In this document: piece after piece, positions 10,458-18,242 of the stretch
How positions within the stretch are numbered: position 1 is the stretch's first letter
Layout of the letters: every line of letters starts with the position of its first letter
From: Dyella tabacisoli
Lineage (GTDB): Bacteria > Pseudomonadota > Gammaproteobacteria > Xanthomonadales > Rhodanobacteraceae
DNA length: 64,000 nt
Assembly (NCBI RefSeq): GCF_003350925.1
Contig: NZ_KZ857173.1
Span: forward strand, 620,001 to 684,000
Direction of reading: 5' to 3'
Made by a program: the position numbers and the translations under genes
Notes under the pieces: model-generated
What the model saw: only the letters and a program-made list of their open reading frames with translations
Told to the model about the DNA's origin: nothing
Databases searched by the model: none

Positions 10458-10895
10458 TCAAGCCTGCGGCGGATAAGCGCGAATGACACGCTCTAGCAGT
10501 TCGTTATCGATCGAGCCGTCGAAAACGAGATTGCACTCGGTCGCTTCCTTGGTAGCTGCGAATCCATCGAGCTGTGCCGCAAGCACCCAGGCATTGCCCT
10601 GCTTTTTCAGAATACGGCGAGACAGATCGAGCGCCTCGTCGGTGCGCAAGTACTGGCTGTTCTTATCCTGTATCAGGTAACAAGCATAGACGTAGCGGTC
10701 CGATACCCACATGGACCTGTACACATACTTGCCAACGTCGCGCGGATCCAATGCATGCAGCGTGGTGTTGATCTGCTGACGCAACGCAGAGCCTGCCGCA
10801 ACCTCGACACCGTCTTTGGCGGGAGCCATCGCACCGGCGTGAGCCATGCCAACCATAAGCAGCGAGCACGATATAACGACAAGCATCCAACGCAC
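10458..10895 (-). CDS. Hypothetical exported protein upstream of miaA
   Basis: 145-residue protein with a Sec signal peptide ([19 protein letters not shown]) and a mature part of about 120 residues. The recognisable features are a central [18 protein letters not shown] segment and two cysteines (ACYL and ECNLVF) that could form a disulfide in the periplasm. The frame can start at the GTG at 10895, five bases after a GGAGAG ribosome site, or at the ATG at 10886. It ends two bases before the miaA ATG, suggesting cotranscription, but nothing links its role to tRNA modification. The family is not recognised. A strong 14-bp hairpin lies just upstream. Confidence 0.75.
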   Translation of the reverse strand: MRWMLVVISCSLLMVGMAHAGAMAPAKDGVEVAAGSALRQQINTTLHALDPRDVGKYVYRSMWVSDRYVYACYLIQDKNSQYLRTDEALDLSRRILKKQGNAWVLAAQLDGFAATKEATECNLVFDGSIDNELLERVIRAYPPQA

Positions 10896-10912
10896 GGCAT
10901 CTCTCCATAAAA

Positions 10913-10946
10913 GGTGGCGGGCAAGGTTACTCCCTTGCCCGCCACC
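10913..10946 (-). promoter_or_regulatory. 14-bp perfect leader hairpin
   Basis: GGTGGCGGGCAAGG and its exact complement flank a six-base loop (10927-10932). On the minus strand the stem is followed by TTTTATGGAGAG and then the start of the exported-protein gene, so it would sit in the leader right before the ribosome site. It may act as an attenuator, a stability element or a weak terminator. Confidence 0.5.
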
Positions 10947-11231
10947 ATCAAAGATCAGCGGCCTCGGCTTGCGACGGCTGAATCAGCCTCAATGCCCACG
11001 CAAAACACAAGCAGCAAATACCTCAATCGGACACTTCAAATAGCCAGAAAGGCCGAAACGCATGCGCAGCCTTTGTGGCCATAGAAGGGCCGCCTGCGCG
11101 CCTGAAACATGGATAGAGAGCAGGTGACACCTTCACATCACCTTCATGTGGTAGGGATCCGATATCTAGTAACGTTGGCGCTGGGGAGTAAGCAGTGACG
11201 TGGTAATCAAGTTCTAAGGGGTAGCAGTGAT
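10947..11231. other. Divergent promoter region
   Basis: Spacer between two divergent genes; it must hold the promoters for the miaA operon and for the MASE1 pseudokinase. AAGGGG lies about ten bases before the ATG at 11232 and can serve as ribosome site. No small gene or RNA is convincing here. Confidence 0.4.
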
Positions 11232-12851
11232 ATGCAAAAGGGACCAGGCGGAGGATTCTTGCTGCGCTTTCTTGCTGTCGTTGCTGGCTATGCGCTGAGC
11301 TATTCACTTTTTCGCAGCGTTTCTTTTTCTCATTGGATTCCCTTGGCTGGGTTGCGTCTGGTTTGGCTGATGTTTCTGCCTTACCGCTACTGGCCCGCCG
11401 TCGTGTTAGGCGAAGTCCTTCCGCTGGCCTATACGAGCATTCAATGCCTTGAGTTGTACGGCACCGCGTGGGCTGCCTTCAACATGCTTCCGCCTGTCAT
11501 GGTCGTGATGCCGGTGGTTCACTGGTTCCGCCAGCGTCAGCCCTTTTTGGACAGGAAGCAGATCGATGGAAAGCAGTCGGTGGATATCGGAGCTTTTCTT
11601 CAATGCTCGCTGATCGTGTCGATCATCTGGAGCGGCGTTTTCCTGTTGTCTGTGGGCCTCATGCATGCACCACCGGGAGAGACACCGAGTGTCACCAGCA
11701 ATTTAGCCAGCCGCTACCTGCTAGGTAACTTCCTCGGCATTCTCGCAATCGCTCCGCTGGCGCTGATGGCTTGGGAAACGCTAGGCACGGCACGACCGCA
11801 TACGTTGCTACAGCAGCTCTCCACGAGCCGTCTGGCGATGGAATTCGTCTTCCTCACTGTGCCGGTGATTGCACTATTGACGTGGCTGGGTGCAGATGCG
11901 GCAGGTGACGCACGACAGGTGGCGCGTATTGCCATGTTCATCCCCGTCGCAGCGCTTGCGTTACGGCACGGCTGGCATGGGGCCGCACTCGGCGGTTTTG
12001 TCGCCAGCGTCGGCATCATTCTTACGATGGTGGCGAAGCGCGACCCTTCGGTTATCCAAGCACAAGCGCTCATGGCGCTGGCCATCACGTCTTTCCTGTT
12101 ACTGGGCTCGCGCATCGCCGCGCAGAATAAGCGCGAACAGGCCTCGCAAATCGATAGCAAGCGCGCCTTGGAGATCGCCCAACAAGGTTTCTTTCTGAGT
12201 GAAATGCGGCTGCGGCAGGCATCGTTTGCGCTCGATCATATCGGCGCATCCGTCCAAGAGGCGCACAACCAACTGTTGGGACAACTGCGTTACCTGCTGC
12301 CAGCAGTGGACTCTCGCAATCACTATCGACAGGCCACTGCCAACCAACAACGGATATATCGCCTCGCTGACAGCATGTATCCACTTGCCTGGCGAGATCG
12401 CGGCCTGCCAGCGGCTCTACGTGCGGGGAGCATCGCTCGAACGCTGGACGAAATTGGAATCAGCTACCAGTGCGAAATCCTCGGGCGCGGCCTTAGCAGC
12501 ATGTCGCCGAGGTTGCATGCGGCGCTTTATCGCGCTGCTTGCGAGGCTGTTGTGTACCTGGTTACGCAAGCCCATCCAAACAAAGTACGCATGACCATCA
12601 GGGGCTGCGAGTCACAAAACAGGCGCTGGGTTGTGCTGCAGGTTGACGGTGTCGACGCTCACTACGCCGCCACCAACCCGGCAACGAGCATTGAGTGGGA
12701 ATGGCTGGCGCCGAGACTCGGTGCAAGCGGCCTGGGGCTCGACACCATCCGGGATATCGCTCTCATCTATGCGGGAACGTTACGCGTACGCAGCACCGAG
12801 AAACGGGTGAAAATCTCCCTCTTTCTGCAAGATGCCGACTCGGCGGACTAA
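11232..12851 (+). CDS. MASE1-type membrane sensor with degenerate histidine-kinase domain (copy 1)
   Basis: 539-residue inner-membrane protein. Residues about 10-300 form eight to ten membrane helices of MASE1 type (VSFSHWIPLAGLRLVWLMFL, LGNFLGILAIAPLALMAWE). A coiled region and an ATPase-like C-terminus in the arrangement of LuxR-regulator sensor kinases follow (ALYRAACEAVVYLV, GASGLGLDTIRDIALIYAGT). The helix that should carry the phosphorylated histidine (RQASFALDHIGASVQEAH) has no kinase-type H-box, the N-box asparagine is absent, and only the GxGLGL glycine motif survives. It is therefore probably a pseudokinase or scaffold, not an active kinase. It is paralogous to the gene at 16411-18015 and points toward a small secreted-protein gene, an arrangement repeated in mirror image on the other side of the Rhs gene. 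Confidence 0.8.
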   Translation: MQKGPGGGFLLRFLAVVAGYALSYSLFRSVSFSHWIPLAGLRLVWLMFLPYRYWPAVVLGEVLPLAYTSIQCLELYGTAWAAFNMLPPVMVVMPVVHWFRQRQPFLDRKQIDGKQSVDIGAFLQCSLIVSIIWSGVFLLSVGLMHAPPGETPSVTSNLASRYLLGNFLGILAIAPLALMAWETLGTARPHTLLQQLSTSRLAMEFVFLTVPVIALLTWLGADAAGDARQVARIAMFIPVAALALRHGWHGAALGGFVASVGIILTMVAKRDPSVIQAQALMALAITSFLLLGSRIAAQNKREQASQIDSKRALEIAQQGFFLSEMRLRQASFALDHIGASVQEAHNQLLGQLRYLLPAVDSRNHYRQATANQQRIYRLADSMYPLAWRDRGLPAALRAGSIARTLDEIGISYQCEILGRGLSSMSPRLHAALYRAACEAVVYLVTQAHPNKVRMTIRGCESQNRRWVVLQVDGVDAHYAATNPATSIEWEWLAPRLGASGLGLDTIRDIALIYAGTLRVRSTEKRVKISLFLQDADSAD

Positions 12852-12911
12852 GCCGGGAACCTAAGCTCGAAACCTGAGCATGGACCGGCCCCCATTCGGG
12901 CGGCCCTGCCT

Positions 12912-13376
12912 TCATTCAACATGAACGCCACAATCGTCCCGATCCTGACACGTAGCACTGGCTGCCTTAAGCAGCACGTGTCCATTGAACTGCGGCGTCA
13001 ACTGTATTTGCACCGAGTTGTCTTGATAGACCGTCTCACTGGGTGCTGACGCCGTAGCCGTTGCGGTACGTGGCTGTTGCGGAGTGCTGACGTTCTGTGA
13101 ATCGGCGCCTATAGGCAACACCAGGAACTGGTCGTTAGCGGCAGCAAAAGCACCGCGCACCGTGCCATTGAGATCGTTGACCTGAATAAACCGGATACCG
13201 TCACGCTCGAACACATAGACATGCCAACGCGGGCTTGAGCTGACATCGGGAACGTTGGGCCAGGCTTGACCGAGGCCGCTATGAGCAGCGGCTGTTTGCT
13301 GTGCCCAGACCGAACCACAAACGCTCGCAAGGACAAAAGCAGCCATCGGCAGTAGTCGCTTCACTATGGTGTGCAT
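12912..13376 (-). CDS. Small secreted protein, duplicated family (copy A)
   Basis: 154-residue protein with a signal peptide ending in VWAQ. The mature core GLGQAWPNVPDVSSSPRWHV, VFERDGIRFIQVNDLNGTV and FLVLPIGADSQ is nearly identical to that of copy B at 15880-16341; the regions after it diverge, but both end in two closely spaced cysteines (CQDRDDC here). It is convergent with pseudokinase copy 1, only 60 bases apart. The upstream leader is also conserved between copies. The family is not recognised. Conservation of core and promoter suggests both copies function, perhaps as an extracytoplasmic partner or ligand of the neighbouring membrane protein; that link rests only on gene pairing. Confidence 0.8.
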   Translation of the reverse strand: MHTIVKRLLPMAAFVLASVCGSVWAQQTAAAHSGLGQAWPNVPDVSSSPRWHVYVFERDGIRFIQVNDLNGTVRGAFAAANDQFLVLPIGADSQNVSTPQQPRTATATASAPSETVYQDNSVQIQLTPQFNGHVLLKAASATCQDRDDCGVHVE

Positions 13377-13698
13377 TTCAGTCCCCCGGACGTGTCTTAT
13401 TTAGGGCGCAGCATAACGCGAAGCATTGTTAAGACCATGTCTTTCTTAACATTCATCGGCCACCCAAGGGGAGTCTTTGCCTTTTGGAACTACCTACTCA
13501 AGAGCGCCAACTGCCTCTCGCACTCTGTCCCAATTCTTCTCATTTCTCAGCGATGCCGGCGTGACTGAAAGGGCTACAAACATCCTGCACAGGACAAATC
13601 CGACCAAAGCACGGTGATTTCGCGATGACGCCAAGGTTGCGCGCAGGGTCCCGATAGAGTCCAGCTTCGTGACCTAATGCGTCAGACGCTACCCATGA
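13377..13698. promoter_or_regulatory. Duplicated leader of secreted protein A and spacer
   Basis: The first ~75 bases upstream of copy A (13377-13450) match the leader of copy B, including AAGACATGGTCTTAACAAT and CTTCGCGTTATGCTGCG. The element AAGAC-ATG-GTCTT is an inverted repeat and a candidate operator. The remainder up to 13698 is AT-richer and holds no gene I can support. Confidence 0.55.
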
Positions 13699-14082
13699 CT
13701 AATGTCGCTCAAGGACTGAAGCATTTAAGCGACTGATAGATACAGGTATGAAAGAAAACGCGTTCCCGCTCATTTCTAACCTCCCAGCCACTGATACAGG
13801 CGGACTTCTATTCCCTTGATCCTTTGCCGACATGATGTCATCGAACTCCAAAGCTGCCGGACCATTCGATTTGATGTCGAGAGGAATTTGATTCTCTATA
13901 CAGCTCGAGTCGACCATTGAAGAGCCATGCATCCCAACGACTATCTGACCGACCAAGCGAATATCACGACCGATATATTGTGAAGGGTGCTTTGAAACTT
14001 CGCACACCGAATCTACCTCATGAGCACCAATGTATAGCGGCATCATTGCCAGCATAGAAAATATAAACTGATGTGATTTCAT
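13699..14082 (-). CDS. Small exported protein overlapping the Rhs gene, candidate immunity protein
   Basis: 127-residue protein. The ATG at 14082 overlaps the stop of the upstream Rhs-core gene by four bases. A signal peptide (KSHQFIFSMLAMMPLYIGAH) precedes a compact domain with VCEVSKHPSQYIGRDIRLVG and two cysteines, one in VCEV and one in SSCIEN. This resembles small exported OB-like proteins that start with a Cys followed by a helix and a strand pair with VxGxV; I do not recognise a named family. Translational coupling to a putative secreted Rhs toxin, and export to the same compartment, make an immunity role plausible but unproven. The region is visibly richer in A+T than the flanking housekeeping genes. 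Confidence 0.65.
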   Translation of the reverse strand: MKSHQFIFSMLAMMPLYIGAHEVDSVCEVSKHPSQYIGRDIRLVGQIVVGMHGSSMVDSSCIENQIPLDIKSNGPAALEFDDIMSAKDQGNRSPPVSVAGRLEMSGNAFSFIPVSISRLNASVLERH

Positions 14083-15062
14083 GGGCATCGGCGTCCAGGA
14101 CATTTGTGAAATGCCTCGCTTGTCGCATCCTCTACCACATTCGCCTGGCGGTAATGGTCACGATCATTGCTCGGCAACGATGGATTCCATAAATCGGAAT
14201 ACGACTTAGCGTTGTAAGCCTCGTTAACGTAGGACTGAGAGCGAAAAGCATTCATCTCGCCATAGAGTGTGTCATTGAAGGTATTGGCCGTAAAGACACC
14301 ATTGTGCTGATCGATCACATGTTGTCCCTCATGAACCACGACTGCAGCCAACTCTATCCCTACATCATTTCCATTCGCCACAAACCTCGACGTCGCAGAT
14401 GCAAGATTTAAGGTCACATCAATCTGTCCATTATCCTGGCTCTGCGTCTCAGCAAAGACACCGCGACCGAGGTCGCTAAAGTTAACCTGGACATCCACGT
14501 GTCGATCGTTACCAATCGTGCCATACCCCCCTTCTTTGCCATATGCAGCTGCGATGCTCTGCAAGGATGTCCGTTGCTTCGATCCTGCAGGTAATTTCCG
14601 AATGGCATCATGTATTCGCCTGACCGCATCCCGAATGACTCTGCACTCTCCATCCGATCCATTACAAGTGTAGTTGCCACTTGGATCACTCAACATAACC
14701 GGGTTGTTGTTAGCATATCCATAGTCATTAAAGCTAAAGATATTACCCGGCCCAAGCGTGATTGCATCAGCGCTAAGTAACCTACCAACCGCCGGGTCAT
14801 AATAGCGCGCCTGCATGTAGACGAGCCCCGTATCTGGATCACTCACATGCCCCGCATATCCTGGCCCATTCGACGCATCCCCTAGCGCTTGCGACCCATA
14901 TGGTCTGTAATCAAACGTCGCCGTGATGTTGCCACTAGCATCCGCCTCTGCCAACGGCGTTCCCTGTGGATCGGTATAGATGTAAGTGACAGTGTGCTGT
15001 TGCGCCTGCGCAACTCCGCACAGCAGTAACAATAAGACAAACCGGCAGAATTCCTTCCTCAT
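14079..15062 (-). CDS. Short Sec-exported Rhs-core protein with HExxH C-terminal domain
   Basis: 327 residues. Unlike usual Rhs proteins of over 1000 residues, it has its own signal peptide (RFVLLLLLCGVAQAQ) and only the last Rhs repeats with the associated core: GLVYMQARYYDPAVGRLLSA (about 79-98) and NPVMLSDPSGN (120-130), the point after which Rhs toxins switch to a variable tip. The tip, 131-327, contains VVVHEGQHVIDQHNG with HEGQH at 244-248, a zincin zinc site, and YGEMNAFRSQSY (E269) as a possible third ligand. It therefore looks like a secreted metallopeptidase-type effector. The following gene overlaps by four bases. Whether this is a complete compact protein or the 3' end of a larger rhs gene that gained a start is open; the clean signal peptide favours the former. 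Confidence 0.8.
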   Translation of the reverse strand: MRKEFCRFVLLLLLCGVAQAQQHTVTYIYTDPQGTPLAEADASGNITATFDYRPYGSQALGDASNGPGYAGHVSDPDTGLVYMQARYYDPAVGRLLSADAITLGPGNIFSFNDYGYANNNPVMLSDPSGNYTCNGSDGECRVIRDAVRRIHDAIRKLPAGSKQRTSLQSIAAAYGKEGGYGTIGNDRHVDVQVNFSDLGRGVFAETQSQDNGQIDVTLNLASATSRFVANGNDVGIELAAVVVHEGQHVIDQHNGVFTANTFNDTLYGEMNAFRSQSYVNEAYNAKSYSDLWNPSLPSNDRDHYRQANVVEDATSEAFHKCPGRRCP

Positions 15063-15280
15063 TAGATACCCCCAGGCAGACCAACAATATTCATTGCCCT
15101 AAGCAAATCCGTAAGCAGACACACTCATTGTCAAACACATTAGGCGTGTAGCCACCGTTGACCACAGCGAAGCACCTGAATTTCGCTAAGTTAAGCCTTG
15201 CGGGACAGGGATAGCCGAGTTGACGAAGTTTTGATAGTCGATGCTGTAGTAGGTGTAGTAGTCAGTTGCGCTATCGCTCG

Positions 15281-15441
15281 CCCCATCGGATGCGCGGTGA
15301 GGTCAGTCAGCGTATGGGGATCCAACAGCAGACCGTGTTGCTTCAGCGTGTCGGCAGGGCCGGCTGCCACATGCCTTCGACGGCATGGGCGGAAGAAATG
15401 AAACCAGCGGAAATGGCTGTGGCCCGCAATAAACGACGCAT
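15281..15441 (-). pseudogene. N-terminal remnant of an S46 dipeptidyl-peptidase
   Basis: From the ATG at 15441 the minus strand reads a signal peptide and the S46 hallmark VEGMWQP, then stops after PALPTR. In the next frame it continues TLKQHGLLLDPHTLTDLTAH and PMG, matching the stretch after EGMW in S46 peptidases such as the intact gene at 18243-20396. A short deletion around 15355-15375 explains the frame change, and the homology ends at about 15281. The remaining ~650 codons are absent. Confidence 0.65.
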
Positions 15442-15879
15442 ATAGAACTCCTTTTCGAATGGCGCCGGGAGCGAGCCCGGCTGCGGTGAAACTCAAGAAG
15501 ATAGCAGCCGGGTACCGCGCAAACAGCATCGAGGGCATCAGCAGTAAGTCATGAAACCCGGCCCGATCAACCCTGACACCGTACTCGAAACGGCCGCCGT
15601 CGCCAAAAAGCACCATGGCGCGCGCGCGCCGCGACCCAGGCTTTTCACCCATCGCCGCCCGCTTTAATGGGGCAAATTCATTGCGCCAGGGCAATGCGTG
15701 ACATGGATAACACGTGGCATACATGCCAAGAGAGCGTCTGCGCGCGACGCCCTGGGCAGGTGTTTGTCGCGACTTTTTCCGCTCGCATCATTGGCCGAGA
15801 TCGGCCTGCCAGAAAGACATGGTCTTAACAATACTTCGCGTTATGCTGCGTCCAAATAAAACATGTTCGGGGAACTGAG
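15442..15879. other. Spacer ending in the duplicated leader of secreted protein B
   Basis: No supported gene up to about 15805. From about 15813 to 15879 the sequence repeats the leader found upstream of copy A, with AAGACATGGTCTTAACAAT and CTTCGCGTTATGCTGCG, so this part carries the promoter or regulatory site of copy B. A GGGGAAC ribosome site lies shortly before the ATG at 15880. Confidence 0.5.
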
Positions 15880-16341
15880 ATGCGTACCACAGTGAAACGG
15901 CTGTTGCCTTCGGCGGCTCTTGTCGTAGCGGTTATCTGCGGTAACGCTTGGGCACAGCCAACGACGGCTGTCAGTACTGGTCTCGGCCAGGCGTGGCCCA
16001 ATGCCCCTGATGTCAGCTCAAGTCCGCGCTGGCACGTCTATGTGTTCGAGCGCGACGGCATCAGGTTCGTCCAGGTCAATGACCTTAACGGTACGGTACG
16101 TGGAGCATTTGCCACAGTTCAAGGCGAGTTTCTGGCATTACCGATCGGCAAAGATTCCCAGTACATCAGTACGCCCCAGCATCAGCTCGACGTTTCCGCG
16201 CAAAGCCCCGTGGAGGAGGTCTACAAAGACAGCTCGATCAAGGTGCTTCTGACGCCGCAGATCAATGGCAAAGTGCAATTGAACGCCGTTGTGCTCGATT
16301 GCACCGGGCTGGATTGCAGTGGCGGTGGTCGAGTTAACTAA
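15880..16341 (+). CDS. Small secreted protein, duplicated family (copy B)
   Basis: 153 residues; signal peptide ends in NAWAQ. The core GLGQAWPNAPDVSSSPRWHV, FERDGIRFVQVNDLNGTVRG and FLALPIGKDSQ is almost identical to that of copy A. The last third differs but ends with a matching cysteine pair (CTGLDC). It is convergent with pseudokinase copy 2, mirroring copy A and copy 1, so the two gene pairs and their leaders form an inverted duplication with a spacer of about 2.5 kb between the two secreted-protein genes. No known family is recognised. Confidence 0.8.
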   Translation: MRTTVKRLLPSAALVVAVICGNAWAQPTTAVSTGLGQAWPNAPDVSSSPRWHVYVFERDGIRFVQVNDLNGTVRGAFATVQGEFLALPIGKDSQYISTPQHQLDVSAQSPVEEVYKDSSIKVLLTPQINGKVQLNAVVLDCTGLDCSGGGRVN

Positions 16342-16360
16342 CTGAGTAAGTCATCGCCAT

Positions 16361-16384
16361 ATATATAGCGAGATATATAGCGAG
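16361..16384. repeat. Tandem 12-bp direct repeat between convergent genes
   Basis: ATATATAGCGAG occurs twice back to back in the spacer between secreted protein B and pseudokinase copy 2. It is AT-rich and could aid termination or simply be a slippage product. Confidence 0.5.
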
Positions 16385-16410
16385 GCAATCGGAGCGGGGC
16401 CATCGAAAAC

Positions 16411-18015
16411 TTACACGACCTCTCCAAATACCCAGTCAAGAGAGGGGTCCGAAGTATCTTGCAGTTGAGCGCGTACCCTGATGGTGCCTGCACGTAGCCG
16501 CTCGATAGCCAGGCTTCCCTTATACAGCCGAACTCGATTACGCATTTCTTCTTCGCTGAGTCCCGCGCTGCCCAGGCGAGCGAGGACATTCGTCCGATCT
16601 AGCGGCTCGACAGGATCACCGGCACCCTCGATGTCCAGGTCCACCGACCAGATGCCTCGTTCCGATCGTGTAAACGTACGTAGCACCAGCCTTTCAGTGG
16701 GCGCCTCGCACAGCACATAAGTCACGATCTCGCAGGCAAGCCGATAGAGCGCCACACGAATATCGGGGGCAAGAAGGCTCATCTGACCACCCGGCTCAAC
16801 CTCGTAAGTCACGCCGAAATCACGAAGCGTTTGCGTAATGGGGCCTTCCCACAGCGCGTTCGGATGACCGACGCGCCCCCACTCCACCGGCGATAGACGT
16901 CCAGCCACCGTATGGAGATCTCTTTGCGCCGAGAGCAGTTGCTCGCGGTAGCCAAGCTCCTCACTTCCAGGCAGGTAGCCGCGCAGGCGATGCAACATTT
17001 GCCCATGAGTAAGGTTCAACTTTTCCCGTGCGGCTTCCACATCCTGGGCGTTGCGGCGAACACGCAACTCGTTGAGAAACAGTTCTTGCCGGGCGATACG
17101 AAGGTTGTGCCAACCCTCATGCAAAGACAGGCGCATCACCGTAGTGCGCGCACCCAGCATCAACAACGTAGTCAGGGCAAGCGCCATAGCTGTCTGCGCC
17201 AATAACGTGGCGCGATCACTATGCGCTGGCATGAGCCAGACAATGCAGCAGCTTGCCACTGCTCCCGCAAAGGCAGCGCCCCGCCAACCTCGACGCAGCG
17301 CGAAAAAGACCACTGGAACGAACAGCACTATCTGTGCGAGATCACGCCAGAATTCGCTGTTCGCAGCAAGGGCGCCCGCCGATGTCGCCGCCATGAGTAA
17401 CAAGAGCAGCAGCGACTCACCCACAACATGCGCGCTGGGTGAAATAACTTTGATTAGCCCACCCTTTATGCCGTGCAACGTCGCGTCAAACGCAATCAGC
17501 GCCAGAGGGACTATCACCAGGATTCCGAGGTACGTGCCGAGAAAGTATTGGCTGGCGGCCTCTTCCAGAGGAACCTTCGCTTCGCCAGAAGTCGAGGGCA
17601 CCAAGCTATAGACACCGGCATCGATGACCGCCGTCAGTATCGAAGTACCCAGGACGCACAACAACAAGCCCAGCATATGTTGGGCTGTCGATCGTCGAGG
17701 GCCAGGAAGGTGGTCACGCAACCATACGACGAACGGCATCGCGAGCAGGATCGGAGGCACGGACGCAGTCAGTGTCCATGCCGCGCCAAACTGTTGCAGA
17801 CACTGAAGGTTGAAATAGACCAGCGGGATAATTTCCCCGACGACCAGTGCAGCCCAGTAGCGTCGAGGGAGCAGCAACAGACAGCCGAGACGCAATCCGG
17901 CAATGAGTGACCAATGCGAGAACGACACATTACGCAAAACGATATAAGCGAACGCGTAAACGGCTGCCATGGCGATGTGACATAGCCAGACACCTGTTCG
18001 ATTCCCGATGCGCAT
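16411..18015 (-). CDS. MASE1-type membrane sensor with degenerate histidine-kinase domain (copy 2)
   Basis: 534 residues with the same plan as copy 1: a multi-helix MASE1-type membrane region (NVSFSHWSLIAGLRLGCLLL, YFLGTYLGILVIVPLALIA), a coiled linker (ELFLNELRVRRNAQDVEAAR) and a reduced ATPase-like domain (ALYRLACEIVTYVLCEAP, LGSAGLSEEEMRNRV). No phosphoacceptor histidine motif is seen. The G2 glycine motif is weaker than in copy 1, so catalytic activity is doubtful. The two copies share positions along the whole length but at clearly lower similarity than the secreted proteins. Start ATG 18015 follows a GGGGGCGG stretch. It is convergent with secreted protein B. Confidence 0.8.
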   Translation of the reverse strand: MRIGNRTGVWLCHIAMAAVYAFAYIVLRNVSFSHWSLIAGLRLGCLLLLPRRYWAALVVGEIIPLVYFNLQCLQQFGAAWTLTASVPPILLAMPFVVWLRDHLPGPRRSTAQHMLGLLLCVLGTSILTAVIDAGVYSLVPSTSGEAKVPLEEAASQYFLGTYLGILVIVPLALIAFDATLHGIKGGLIKVISPSAHVVGESLLLLLLMAATSAGALAANSEFWRDLAQIVLFVPVVFFALRRGWRGAAFAGAVASCCIVWLMPAHSDRATLLAQTAMALALTTLLMLGARTTVMRLSLHEGWHNLRIARQELFLNELRVRRNAQDVEAAREKLNLTHGQMLHRLRGYLPGSEELGYREQLLSAQRDLHTVAGRLSPVEWGRVGHPNALWEGPITQTLRDFGVTYEVEPGGQMSLLAPDIRVALYRLACEIVTYVLCEAPTERLVLRTFTRSERGIWSVDLDIEGAGDPVEPLDRTNVLARLGSAGLSEEEMRNRVRLYKGSLAIERLRAGTIRVRAQLQDTSDPSLDWVFGEVV

Positions 18016-18242
18016 ATCACCGCCCCCGTTTAGACCGAATGCCGCGCCCTCAGCATTATTAGCTTAATGCGGGCATTACCTGAATCGAACCTTTTTCGAG
18101 ATGAATTCCGCGTGAAATTATTCACGTTTGCAGGCGAATGGCAGTGCCGCCCCCAAAAACATCGGGGGAGTAGGCATTTTTGTCGGTGGGACGCCCTATA
18201 AAGCGTCCCAGCCCGGGGCCGTAACCGCCTGGCCGGGATAGC

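Noticed and set aside
15191-15724. 177-residue minus-strand open frame
   Set aside because: Only the part overlapping the S46 remnant has homology; the rest is composition-driven and has no signal peptide or domain.
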